A stretch of DNA of 6,965 bases from PeH17 sp964414925 (GCA_964414925.1 CAYPXV010000078.1:1-6965), one strand, 5' to 3'. Numbered from the stretch's first letter, positions 1 through 6,258 are shown. The notes: a model not told the origin generated them from the sequence alone. Program-made: numbers and translations.

Positions 1-1588
1 CGGTTGCATACTGGAATACATAGAAGTTATAGAAGAAGTGCGGAATCCTTGCCCACTCTACGGAGATAAGCTTATCTATCTCAATATCGTCACCGAAGTA
101 GCGTTTATTAAGCTCATAATACTTTTCGCACATTACATCGGCGGTCAAGGTCTGACCTTTCTCGGCATACTCATTCATCCAAAGTTCAAACTCGGCAAAC
201 ATAGTTTGACGATAAACAGTACCGCGGAACTGTTCAAGGAAGTGGTTAATGAGATAAGCTCTTTCCTTTTTATCGGTGGTCTTTGAAAGCATATACTTAA
301 CCAGGAGCACTTCATTGCATGTTGAAGCAACTTCAGCGACAAAGATTACATAATTTCTGTATGCAACGGGCTGATTATGAACCGAGTAATATGTATGGAG
401 GGAGTGACCCATTTCGTGAGCAATGGTAAACATGCTGTCCAATGTATCTTTCTGATTCAAAAGAACATAGGGATGGGGGTCTCCGCCGGCGGAATAAGCA
501 CCGCTGCGTTTTCCTTCATTTTCGTAGACATCGATCCAACGATTTTCAAAGCCTTCACGGAGCAATGCAATATAGTCTTCGCCCAGAGGAGCTAAACCTT
601 CAAGGATAATCTGCTTTGCTTCTTCATAAGGGATTTCCTTATCTGCGTCGGCAATTATCGGAGTATAGAGGTCGTAAATATGAAGATTCTCAATACCCAA
701 AAGCTTTTTGCGCAAGCTTACATATTTATGCAAATAATTCAAATTTGCATTCACCGCATCGATAAGATTATGATAAACCGATACGGGAACTTCGGTATTG
801 GAGAGCGCAGCTTCGAGGGTGCTGTTATAATTGCGGGCACGTGCTTCGAAAATAAGACCCTTAATCTGACCGTCTAAGAATGCTGCAGAGGTATTTTTAA
901 ACGAATCGAATGTGCCATGCAGTGATTCAAATGCAGCCTTACGCACAGCCTGGTCGGGGTTTTCGAGCAGGGGGACATAAGAGCCCTGAGTAACGTGGAG
1001 TACGTTTCCTTCTGCGTCCGTGATATCCGGGAACTTCAAATCCGCATTGCGGAATGAAGAAGCAGTTTCGGAGGAAGCATTGCAAACTTCACTTGAAAGA
1101 GCAAGTATTTTTTCTTCTGCATCGGACAGAATATGAGCTTTCTGCTTGAAGATTCTGGCAAGCTTTCTTTCGTAAAGCTTCAGTTCGGGTTTCTCGTTCA
1201 TGAACTTATTTACCGTAGTTTCGGGTATTGCAAGAAGTTCGGGGGTTGAGAAGCTTGCGGCACTGGATATCTGCATATAAAGGTTCATAAAACGACCCTT
1301 CATGCCCTGATAGAAGCTGTTGCCGGTGTCTTCGTCTGCCTTACGCATGCAGTATTCCGCTAAGCGGGTAAGTTTGACATCCATTTCATCATCCATGGTA
1401 AAGAAGTTGTACAAGCTTTCCGCACTGTCTCCCAAATGACCCATGAACGCAGAGATCTTTTCGGGATAAGTCGAAGCCTCTTTAAGAGCTTCCTCCCATA
1501 ATTCGTCTGTAGCAAAAATGTCCTCTAATGCCCAAGTGTACTTGGGATCAACTTCACTTCTCTTTGGTATAGCCTTTTGTGTTGCCAT
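1..1588 (-). CDS. pepF: Oligoendopeptidase F (M3B metallopeptidase), C-terminus cut by window edge
   Basis: This is a cytoplasmic zinc oligopeptidase that cleaves short peptides, as known for family M3B. The frame stays open from ATG 1588 to base 1, giving 529 residues of an expected ~600. The zinc motif HEMGH is at residues 391-395 (bases 418-404). The third zinc ligand is E419 in AEVASTCNE, 24 residues after the second histidine, the usual M3 spacing. Near the left edge the frame reads RIPHFFYNFYVFQYAT, the conserved C-terminal active-site region with the His and Tyr residues of the family. About 70 residues are missing only because the window ends; I read every codon and found no stop. ATG 1588 is chosen because AAAGGA (1601-1596) lies 7 bases upstream and the product begins MATQKAIPKRSEVDPKYTW, typical of PepF. 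It is transcribed from its own promoter, apart from the deaminase cassette upstream. The family assignment is secure; the physiological substrate is not visible. Confidence 0.96.
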   Translation of the reverse strand, partial: MATQKAIPKRSEVDPKYTWALEDIFATDELWEEALKEASTYPEKISAFMGHLGDSAESLYNFFTMDDEMDVKLTRLAEYCMRKADEDTGNSFYQGMKGRFMNLYMQISSAASFSTPELLAIPETTVNKFMNEKPELKLYERKLARIFKQKAHILSDAEEKILALSSEVCNASSETASSFRNADLKFPDITDAEGNVLHVTQGSYVPLLENPDQAVRKAAFESLHGTFDSFKNTSAAFLDGQIKGLIFEARARNYNSTLEAALSNTEVPVSVYHNLIDAVNANLNYLHKYVSLRKKLLGIENLHIYDLYTPIIADADKEIPYEEAKQIILEGLAPLGEDYIALLREGFENRWIDVYENEGKRSGAYSAGGDPHPYVLLNQKDTLDSMFTIAHEMGHSLHTYYSVHNQPVAYRNYVIFVAEVASTCNEVLLVKYMLSKTTDKKERAYLINHFLEQFRGTVYRQTMFAEFELWMNEYAEKGQTLTADVMCEKYYELNKRYFGDDIEIDKLISVEWARIPHFFYNFYVFQYAT

Positions 1589-1595
1589 TGATATG

Positions 1596-1601
1596 TCCTT
1601 T
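1596..1601 (-). promoter_or_regulatory. Ribosome binding site of pepF
   Basis: AAAGGA on the minus strand with a 7-base spacer to ATG 1588. It decides the pepF start. Confidence 0.8.
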
Positions 1602-1632
1602 CTAAAAGTGGCCTTATGCCGATTTCAATTTA

Positions 1633-1660
1633 ATTATACCACATTAATCCGACTTTGCAA
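1633..1660 (-). promoter_or_regulatory. Sigma-A-type promoter of pepF
   Basis: On the minus strand a perfect -10 TATAAT lies at 1638-1633, preceded by TGTGG, with a -35-like TTGCAA at 1660-1655 (4 of 6 matches to TTGACA). The spacer is 16 bases. The predicted start of transcription is near 1626, giving a leader of about 38 bases before ATG 1588. This makes pepF separately expressed from the genes to its right. No operator or riboswitch fold is evident in the short leader. Confidence 0.72.
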
Positions 1661-1729
1661 CGGTGAACGAATAATTTTATGCACAAACATCTCCAATCGT
1701 CTCATAATTAAAATGAAACCGTTTGAACA

Positions 1730-1754
1730 GGAATGACTTCATGTATCTCATTCC
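1730..1754 (-). terminator. Hairpin after the deaminase gene, possible weak terminator
   Basis: A perfect 7-bp stem (GGAATGA with TCATTCC, 1754-1748 and 1736-1730) with an 11-base loop begins 8 bases past the deaminase stop codon and upstream of the pepF promoter. The position suits a terminator for the upstream cassette. On the minus strand, however, the stem is followed by TGTTCAAACGG and only later by TTTCATTTT, so there is no proper U-tract. It may be a weak or factor-dependent terminator, or a chance fold. Confidence 0.35.
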
Positions 1755-1761
1755 GCTATGT

Positions 1762-2157
1762 TTATTTTATCCACCACTCGGGTGTCAGCTCTCCCAGAGT
1801 TACGATTTTTTCGTTGTTATAGTCCAACATAATTTCTATATTCCGATAAGTGTTCGGCATTAGCTGAACCATAAGTTCCCTACACGCACCGCAGGGCGCA
1901 CCTGTAGACCCGTTCGGCATAATGGCAATTACTTTTGAAATTCTATCTTCACCTTGAGTCAACATATTGAAAATGGCATTCCGCTCCGCACAAATACCCA
2001 AAGTCGAACAGGTGTCCACGCAAACTCCCGTATAGATTTTTCCGCTCTGCGATAGAATTGCGGCGGAAACACCGCCTGCTTCAACATAATCTGAAATTCT
2101 TCTCTGATGCTGCACAGATTGAGCTGCATCGAACATCTTCTTCCAAATCAAATCCAT
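1762..2157 (-). CDS. Divergent cytidine deaminase-like protein (CDA superfamily)
   Basis: A 131-residue zinc deaminase of the CDA/blasticidin-S-deaminase fold. The zinc site is complete: CAERNA at 56-61 supplies C56 and the catalytic E58, and PCGAC at 88-92 supplies C89 and C92. Length matches the small tetrameric cytidine deaminases. The segment before the first zinc motif reads YTGVCVDTC, where classic cytidine deaminases have a GVNIENA-type sequence whose Asn and Glu hold the ribose. Here those positions are Cys46 and Asp48, so the substrate may not be cytidine. The tail ends TPEWWIK. ATG 2157 has an excellent AAGGAG at 2170-2165 with a 7-base spacer, and that site includes the stop codon of the lipoprotein gene upstream, so the two are probably translated together. 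It is the last gene of the GyrI-like/GNAT/lipoprotein/deaminase cassette. I am confident of the superfamily and unsure of the substrate. Confidence 0.88.
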   Translation of the reverse strand: MDLIWKKMFDAAQSVQHQRRISDYVEAGGVSAAILSQSGKIYTGVCVDTCSTLGICAERNAIFNMLTQGEDRISKVIAIMPNGSTGAPCGACRELMVQLMPNTYRNIEIMLDYNNEKIVTLGELTPEWWIK

Positions 2158-2164
2158 TTTCGCT

Positions 2165-2170
2165 CTCCTT
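2165..2170 (-). promoter_or_regulatory. Ribosome binding site of the deaminase gene, overlapping the upstream stop codon
   Basis: The minus strand reads TAAGGAG: the TAA stop of the lipoprotein gene (2171-2169) overlaps AAGGAG. The spacer to ATG 2157 is 7 bases. The arrangement favours translational coupling. Confidence 0.8.
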
Positions 2171-2642
2171 ATCCGTGGAACGGATTTAACACCATGCTTA
2201 ACAGCACATGGTTTACATCATTGTGATTAAGTCCATCGCCGTCGATGACTTTAATAAAGGATACAGTTCCGCAGGCTTTATGACCTGTCACCGAAATTTG
2301 ATATGTTCCGGGCTGTAAAATATTTAAAGTAAACTCTATATGTGAAAGTCCCCTGCCCTCATAAATAGGTTCTTCACCATCTATACCGACGGTTACGTCC
2401 ACCGTACCCTCATTCTGCGCTATTGAAACTCGAAGAGATTCCCCTTTCGATAGTTCAATAGTTGAGACTTCCTGCCTATTTAATATAGAGTAATCCATTT
2501 TAAAAAAATCGATATCGGAAACTATGTTTCCGTCAAATGCACTACCGCCCCGGCATGCCGCCATGCCGATACAGATTAGTAGCGTCAAGAAGGAAAGTTT
2601 TATCATAAACTTTGATGTTTTACTCGATTTATCTGTGAACAT
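2169..2642 (-). CDS. Small predicted lipoprotein of unknown function
   Basis: I do not recognise a named family for this 157-residue protein. From ATG 2642 there is a basic N-terminus, a hydrophobic stretch (LSFLTLLICIGM) and a lipobox-like MAAC with the cysteine at residue 30, so it is probably exported and lipid-anchored. The -3 residue is Met rather than the usual Leu. The mature part is rich in alternating beta-type sequence (STIELSKGESLRV, TVDVTVGIDGEEPIYEG, GTYQISVTGHKACGTVSF), suggesting a compact beta-sandwich. The last ~25 residues carry an acidic DGDGLNHNDV segment followed by a hydrophobic helix. The start is uncertain. ATG 2642 overlaps the upstream GNAT by 14 bases, with AAGGA only 3 bases away. 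ATG 2606 would give a shorter, more usual signal peptide (Cys18) but has no Shine-Dalgarno. It sits between a GNAT and a deaminase, both cytoplasmic, so its presence there is unexpected. Confidence 0.7.
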   Translation of the reverse strand: MFTDKSSKTSKFMIKLSFLTLLICIGMAACRGGSAFDGNIVSDIDFFKMDYSILNRQEVSTIELSKGESLRVSIAQNEGTVDVTVGIDGEEPIYEGRGLSHIEFTLNILQPGTYQISVTGHKACGTVSFIKVIDGDGLNHNDVNHVLLSMVLNPFHG

Positions 2643-3081
2643 ACATCCTTGACGGCTCTGTCTCTCCGTCGCCCTGCACCAAACAAAGAAATTCCCAATC
2701 ATAACGTTCGTAAAATCCCGTATGGTCTGTAAGCAAATACACAGGGGATATTCCATGCAATTTCAGCTCACTCACCGCCATATTAAGTAAATTACCTGCA
2801 ATCCCTTTACAGCGATATTCTTTTTCCGTGTACACGGCACAGATATTGGGTGTTAAGTCCTTTCTGTCATGAAAATCATTCTCTATCACTCCCAATCCGC
2901 CGACAATTTTGTTATCATTCAAGCAAAGATACCAGCCGTACTCGGTTACACCGTTTAAATAATCATTCATGCACGCCAGATAAGCTTCTTTTGGGACGCC
3001 CCATTTTTGATTAAACCATTCAGCCGCAGTTTCTTTTAATTGAGGCTGTTTACGCAAAGCTATGTATTCAAATTTATTCAT
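2629..3081 (-). CDS. GNAT family N-acetyltransferase
   Basis: A 150-residue GCN5-related acetyltransferase, which would move the acetyl group of acetyl-CoA onto an amine of an unknown acceptor. The N-terminal half holds strands around GWYLCLNDNKIVGGLGVI (49-66). Motif A is ICAVYTEKEYRCKGIAGNLL (80-99), with the acetyl-CoA pyrophosphate-binding pattern R90-C-K-G93-I-A95. A motif-B-like GFYERYDWE follows at 122-130. Length is normal for a single GNAT domain. ATG 3081 comes one base after the TAA of the GyrI-like gene (TAATATG). No strong Shine-Dalgarno is present, so translation probably depends on ribosomes finishing the upstream gene. The 3' end overlaps the lipoprotein start by 14 bases. The fold is certain; the substrate cannot be read from sequence. 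Neighbours suggest resistance or detoxification. Confidence 0.92.
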   Translation of the reverse strand: MNKFEYIALRKQPQLKETAAEWFNQKWGVPKEAYLACMNDYLNGVTEYGWYLCLNDNKIVGGLGVIENDFHDRKDLTPNICAVYTEKEYRCKGIAGNLLNMAVSELKLHGISPVYLLTDHTGFYERYDWEFLCLVQGDGETEPSRMYVHR

Positions 3082-3085
3082 ATTA
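3079..3085 (-). promoter_or_regulatory. Stop-start junction TAATATG (reinitiation site)
   Basis: The TAA of the GyrI-like gene (3085-3083) and the ATG of the GNAT gene (3081-3079) are separated by one base. The bases before it (ATCGGTG) give at best a weak Shine-Dalgarno, so the GNAT is probably translated by termination-reinitiation. Confidence 0.65.
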
Positions 3086-3715
3086 CACCGATTTAATAGG
3101 ATGACGAATTACGGTTTTGCGGCGTTCGGAAGCAACCTTTCGTGCATCGGAGAGATATATCTCGTGATGAAAACGTGTATTCGAGATATCGGTCTTGTAC
3201 CCGTTTTCGGCAATAAATTCATTCATAAGAGCAATGGTCGCAGGTTCATCGTCATACGCTCCGATATGCATACATTGAACGCACAATCCTTCATGATAAG
3301 TCAGAAACTCCGCCTTGGAGAAATCGGTTTTCTTTTTTCGGGTTGCTTCGTCAACAGCCCAATCAAAGTCTGCCTTTGTTACAAAATCCGGCAAACGAAT
3401 AAGAGAAATCCATTGGAAAGAATCCTTATGCACATAATCAATACCGTCCACACCATCCTGCCACCAGAACCCTTCCAGCGGCGGTACGACGTAATCAAAG
3501 TAACCTTCGATTCTGTGATCTCCCAATTTAGACATCTTTATTGTAAAAGCTATTCCATACAGCAAGCTCATCGCATTTTTGTATTCTCCGCCCTCAACAT
3601 TCGGATCGCCCTTGCCTCTGACTGCAATAAAATTCATCGGCGGGACATCCACGATGCTCGGTTTATTTTTAGGCATATAAAATTCCTTGTATTCCTTTTT
3701 ATAATCAAACGCCAT
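3083..3715 (-). CDS. GyrI-like small-molecule-binding domain protein
   Basis: A 210-residue stand-alone GyrI-like (SbmC/SHS2-type) protein, cytoplasmic. Conserved landmarks of this long subfamily are visible: MPKNKPSIVDVPPMNFI (14-30), RGKGDPN (33-39), YVVPPLEGFWW (75-85), H150-IGAYDDEPAT, HHEIYLSD (183-190) and IRHP near the end. Related domains bind small amphipathic molecules, and some GyrI-like proteins have been reported to hydrolyse cyclopropane-containing genotoxins. Whether this protein is an enzyme or a binder cannot be told here. It lacks the AraC- or MerR-type DNA-binding domain that GyrI domains often carry, so it is not itself a regulator of that type. ATG 3715 has AAGGA at 3726-3722 with a 6-base spacer. 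It is the first gene of the coupled cassette, 73 bases after the TraX-like gene; I saw no convincing promoter in that gap, so it may be co-transcribed from upstream. Confidence 0.88.
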   Translation of the reverse strand: MAFDYKKEYKEFYMPKNKPSIVDVPPMNFIAVRGKGDPNVEGGEYKNAMSLLYGIAFTIKMSKLGDHRIEGYFDYVVPPLEGFWWQDGVDGIDYVHKDSFQWISLIRLPDFVTKADFDWAVDEATRKKKTDFSKAEFLTYHEGLCVQCMHIGAYDDEPATIALMNEFIAENGYKTDISNTRFHHEIYLSDARKVASERRKTVIRHPIKSV

Positions 3716-3788
3716 AATTAATCCTTCTTTCTTCTTTTAAATTTCGGAACAGATACTCCTTTTTTGTTGACATATGTATTTTCTTTTT

Positions 3789-4544
3789 TTAATTACACAA
3801 AAGTTTCAGCAGACCAATCACTAATAAATGCAGTGGATAATAAAGGTAAAACACCCATTTCATTATACGATTGACTGTAGAATTTTTACCTCGTTCACCG
3901 CTATACAAATACAAAATGGGAATTGAAAGCACCACCGCCATCTGCATTAAACCGTAAATACGGTCAATTGCAAAGAAATAGACAGCAGCATAAATACCGA
4001 CATAGAACACCATCCAAAGCATCTGCACCTTAAAGTTCCCACGATTCGTTCCGAATGCCAGAACGCAAAGGCTCGCAATGCAGCTCCAGTCACTCGGCAA
4101 AGCAATCACGCAGATAAGAACTACTATCAACGTTTTTACCCACTGTTTAAGACTTTTATTTTCTGCCACTCTCAACATTACCAAACCCCAAGCCAAAGAC
4201 CAGATAACGCTCGTTTGATTAAGTATTTCTCCATAGTAAAAAGGGATGAACGATTTGGGATCTACATATGCGGTCCCCGCAAACGATGACAACACATAAG
4301 GACAGTGTGACAGCAGTGCGAATAGAAACAGACGCAATGTGTACTTATTTATATTCTTTGTGTAGTGATAACCCTCAGCGATAAAATAGCACATGACGGG
4401 ACATGTAATTCGTCCGACGATATGCAAGGCAAGCGGAAGCGGCTGCGTTGTAAAACCCGGGAAAACGAACCATGTTACATGGTCTATAGTCATGGCAATT
4501 ATAGCAATAAGTTTAATTGTGTTTGCGTTTAGTTTCTTTTCCAT
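3789..4544 (-). CDS. TraX family integral membrane protein
   Basis: A 251-residue polytopic membrane protein with about seven or eight hydrophobic segments. It has the TraX-family signature: LNANTIKLIAIIAMTIDH at 5-22 (Asp21-His22 at the end of helix 1), HIVGRITCP (41-49), a nearby EGY (57-59), SDW (151-153) and YYPLHL (235-240) in the last helix. The founding member, TraX of F plasmid, N-acetylates pilin. Chromosomal Firmicutes homologues are common away from conjugation genes, and no transfer gene is seen here, so pilin acetylation should not be assumed; a membrane acyltransferase role is the reasonable guess. ATG 4544 is chosen because MEKKLNANT matches the family start. The upstream sequence (GCTTTACTTTT) has no good Shine-Dalgarno, so expression may be weak or coupled to the flavodoxin-domain gene ending 38 bases before. 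Confidence 0.9.
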   Translation of the reverse strand: MEKKLNANTIKLIAIIAMTIDHVTWFVFPGFTTQPLPLALHIVGRITCPVMCYFIAEGYHYTKNINKYTLRLFLFALLSHCPYVLSSFAGTAYVDPKSFIPFYYGEILNQTSVIWSLAWGLVMLRVAENKSLKQWVKTLIVVLICVIALPSDWSCIASLCVLAFGTNRGNFKVQMLWMVFYVGIYAAVYFFAIDRIYGLMQMAVVLSIPILYLYSGERGKNSTVNRIMKWVFYLYYPLHLLVIGLLKLLCN

Positions 4545-4582
4545 AAAAGTAAAGCTTAAATCAGGTATAGATTTCTATTCCG

Positions 4583-5488
4583 TCAAAGTTTTTTAAATGT
4601 ACCTTTTCTGCATCGTATATTCGAAAGTTCGATGTGGCGCAAGCCGAGAAGTCTGTCCGCTTCCTCTGCTGTCTTTTCGTATTTGCCGTTGGTATGATGA
4701 ACAAATACATAACTGACACACTTAATTTTTCCTGACGACTGCCTGCAAAAGCTTCTTACGGGAGCAGCAAGAGAAAACACCCAGATTGGCGAACAGATTG
4801 TCACATGATCGTACTTTGTTATATCAACGGGAACAGGTTCAATCGGCATATCCCACCTATTCATTGCGTACCTTCCACACCACCAGAAACCGATAGTACC
4901 GCCGGTTTTCTCGATCGCTTTAATTTCGCAAATTTCTGCGCCTGTGCTATTGGCGATTTCGTATGCAACCTTCTTTACATAACCCATACGGGAGAAAAAG
5001 ACCACCAATTCGGTTTTATTCGTTCCGACGTTATTAAAGTCTTCGGCATTTACCGAAAACGATTCCTGTTTTTGAAACACCCATGCCGCATAACCCGTGA
5101 CCGCCTGCGCAAAACCAAAAACAAAATAGGCTGTGGACATGAAATTAAATGGGAACATATAAAACTGGATGCCAATCCACAACATCAGCGTTATGCCGAA
5201 CGCACTGCCCATAATTATACCCGATTTTTTCTTTGCCAGCAACAGAGCTGTTGCAACTAAGTTAGTCAAACCATTTACAATAAACAGTGCCCAACCCGAA
5301 AATGTTAAATTCTGAAACAGGACGTCAGCAAACGGAAGCACTTGAAAATACGGTAACATTGCATCCATGCCCAGTGCTTTCCCACTTGGATCAATGAGCA
5401 TGGCTAACGCACCTGCCACTGCACCGATACCGATGAACAGCGTCCAAAAGATTAGCCACCGACGTGCAATCTTAAATCTTGACTTCAT
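4583..5488 (-). CDS. Membrane protein fused to a C-terminal flavodoxin-like domain
   Basis: This 301-residue protein has two parts. Residues ~11-138 contain four predicted membrane helices (about 11-31, 60-84, 90-110 and 116-138). After a polar linker (~140-158), residues 159-301 form a flavodoxin-like domain: strand ELVVFFS (160-166), FMN-phosphate-loop-like SRMGYVKKVA (166-175), a central ICSPIWVFSLAAPVRSF (231-247) matching the SPIW...P...F pattern of flavodoxin-family proteins, and a late strand with HHTNGKY (264-270). The phosphate loop is less Ser/Thr-rich than in classical flavodoxins, so FMN binding is likely but not certain. It would place a flavin redox centre at the membrane; partners are unknown. 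ATG 5488 overlaps the stop of the DUF2975-like gene as ATGA and has no Shine-Dalgarno of its own, which implies translational coupling. The electron donor and acceptor cannot be inferred. Confidence 0.85.
   Translation of the reverse strand: MKSRFKIARRWLIFWTLFIGIGAVAGALAMLIDPSGKALGMDAMLPYFQVLPFADVLFQNLTFSGWALFIVNGLTNLVATALLLAKKKSGIIMGSAFGITLMLWIGIQFYMFPFNFMSTAYFVFGFAQAVTGYAAWVFQKQESFSVNAEDFNNVGTNKTELVVFFSRMGYVKKVAYEIANSTGAEICEIKAIEKTGGTIGFWWCGRYAMNRWDMPIEPVPVDITKYDHVTICSPIWVFSLAAPVRSFCRQSSGKIKCVSYVFVHHTNGKYEKTAEEADRLLGLRHIELSNIRCRKGTFKKL
5485..5488 (-). promoter_or_regulatory. ATGA stop-start overlap
   Basis: The ATG of the flavodoxin-domain gene (5488-5486) overlaps the TGA of the DUF2975-like gene (5487-5485). 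No Shine-Dalgarno precedes it, pointing to translational coupling. Confidence 0.75.
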
Positions 5489-6027
5489 AGCAGATCAGAA
5501 CTTTTTTCGGATTCCGCACCGTATTTGCACAACAGGGATACAACTATAAATGTAACGCCCAATACTACGTTTTCAAAACCGTCAAGCTCGATTTTCTCTG
5601 TATTTCCGAAAAATTGAGCAATCGTTCCCTGCGCAATCTGCGCCAAAATCACGGCGACGATGGGAATCCAGATTACACTAATGCCCAGACGCATTAATTC
5701 CTTTGCACCATCCAATGTAAACGGAGTACCTGCTTTCAGCTCACGGTCAAAATAGCGATATGCCATTCGTGAGACAAAAAACTCCCCGACGCAGAGAATC
5801 ATGCCTACCGCAATTGCAGCCCAAATTGTACCCTCTACAATACCTGCTTCGGTTTGCAAAATGTTGTGTAAAGTTACTCCGCCAAGCTTTACTGCCTCAC
5901 CGCCGATGAGCATTGCAATGCTTCCCACTACGCAGCCGCAAAAACCTATGATACAGCAAATGTAAATAATTTTACTGAGTATCTTTCCGATTTTGGAAAG
6001 GGTTTGAATGGAGTTTAAAGTTTTCAT
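5485..6027 (-). CDS. DUF2975-like four-helix membrane protein
   Basis: A 180-residue membrane protein with four predicted helices at about 17-41, 63-83, 113-137 and 150-168. Between helices 2 and 3 is a conserved-looking loop, YFDRELKAGTPFTLDGAKELMRLGI, which resembles the G-x-PF-T...LR-x-IG pattern of DUF2975 proteins. The family has no established biochemical function. DUF2975 genes often sit beside a small XRE-type regulator; none is seen here, and a small DUF7662-like gene occupies that position. The frame could begin at GTG 6039, but ATG 6027 is preferred because GAGGA (6037-6033) sits 5 bases before it. The stop overlaps the start of the flavodoxin-domain gene (ATGA), so the two products are probably made in step and may act together at the membrane. 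Confidence 0.8.
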   Translation of the reverse strand: MKTLNSIQTLSKIGKILSKIIYICCIIGFCGCVVGSIAMLIGGEAVKLGGVTLHNILQTEAGIVEGTIWAAIAVGMILCVGEFFVSRMAYRYFDRELKAGTPFTLDGAKELMRLGISVIWIPIVAVILAQIAQGTIAQFFGNTEKIELDGFENVVLGVTFIVVSLLCKYGAESEKSSDLL

Positions 6028-6032
6028 AATAA

Positions 6033-6037
6033 TCCTC
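6033..6037 (-). promoter_or_regulatory. Ribosome binding site that sets the DUF2975-like start at 6027
   Basis: GAGGA on the minus strand, 5 bases before ATG 6027. The in-frame GTG at 6039 lies upstream of this site and would leave it inside the coding region, so 6027 is the better start. Confidence 0.7.
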
Positions 6038-6054
6038 ACTTTTTCATTGTTCCT

Positions 6055-6258
6055 TCAACATTTTTCAAAGGTCACTTTATTATCTTTCATAGAGATTTTA
6101 CCGACTCTGTAGCCATATTCAATCAGTTCCTTTTTATAGCGCAAAAAAGAATGATCGATAGAAACGCCGCTAATGTCGGCAATTTCCCCAAAGGTTAAAG
6201 TGATAACTCCTTCATCATGGGCTTTTATGTATTGCCAAAGCAATTTGTATTTACTCAT
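6055..6258 (-). CDS. Small DUF7662-like protein of unknown function
   Basis: A 67-residue soluble protein beginning MSKYKLLWQYIK. It has the pattern of small DUF7662-like proteins: YxxLWxYI near the start, LTFGEIADISG in the middle (the position where family members have LTFEEIEEI-G), then SFLRYKKELIEYGYRVGKIS and a closing strand KVTFEK. The shape helix, short strand, helix, helix, strand is compatible with a winged-helix-like fold, which would make DNA binding possible, but no function is established. ATG 6258 is preferred over an in-frame TTG at 6270 because homologous proteins begin MSKYK and because GAGAA (6269-6265) lies a normal distance upstream. The gene lies 27 bases before the DUF2975-like start and probably shares its transcript. 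Its position is where a small regulator usually sits next to DUF2975 genes, which is suggestive only. Confidence 0.75.
   Translation of the reverse strand: MSKYKLLWQYIKAHDEGVITLTFGEIADISGVSIDHSFLRYKKELIEYGYRVGKISMKDNKVTFEKC

Noticed and set aside
1518..1736. A 72-residue plus-strand open frame across the pepF promoter
   Set aside because: It overlaps the pepF start and promoter, lacks a Shine-Dalgarno and has no recognisable features.
2643..2756. Longer N-terminus of the lipoprotein reaching back to 2756
   Set aside because: These 38 residues lie entirely inside the GNAT gene in another frame and would place non-signal sequence ahead of the signal peptide.
3062..3721. A 219-residue open frame on the plus strand opposite the GyrI-like gene
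   Set aside because: It is the antisense shadow of a well-conserved gene; its translation has no recognisable domain and no ribosome binding site.
3755..3765. A second Shine-Dalgarno-like AAAAAAGGAG on the minus strand, upstream of the GyrI-like gene
   Set aside because: No ATG, GTG or TTG follows at a workable distance (next bases are TATCTG), and an in-frame TAA separates it from ATG 3715, so no leader peptide or longer start is supported.
3767..3796. TTGACA on the plus strand, a perfect -35 hexamer
   Set aside because: No good -10 follows at 16-18 bases (only TAATTA) and there is no plus-strand gene downstream to drive; the region is simply A/T-rich.
6028..6039. GTG 6039 as start of the DUF2975-like gene
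   Set aside because: The good GAGGA Shine-Dalgarno lies downstream of this GTG and serves ATG 6027.
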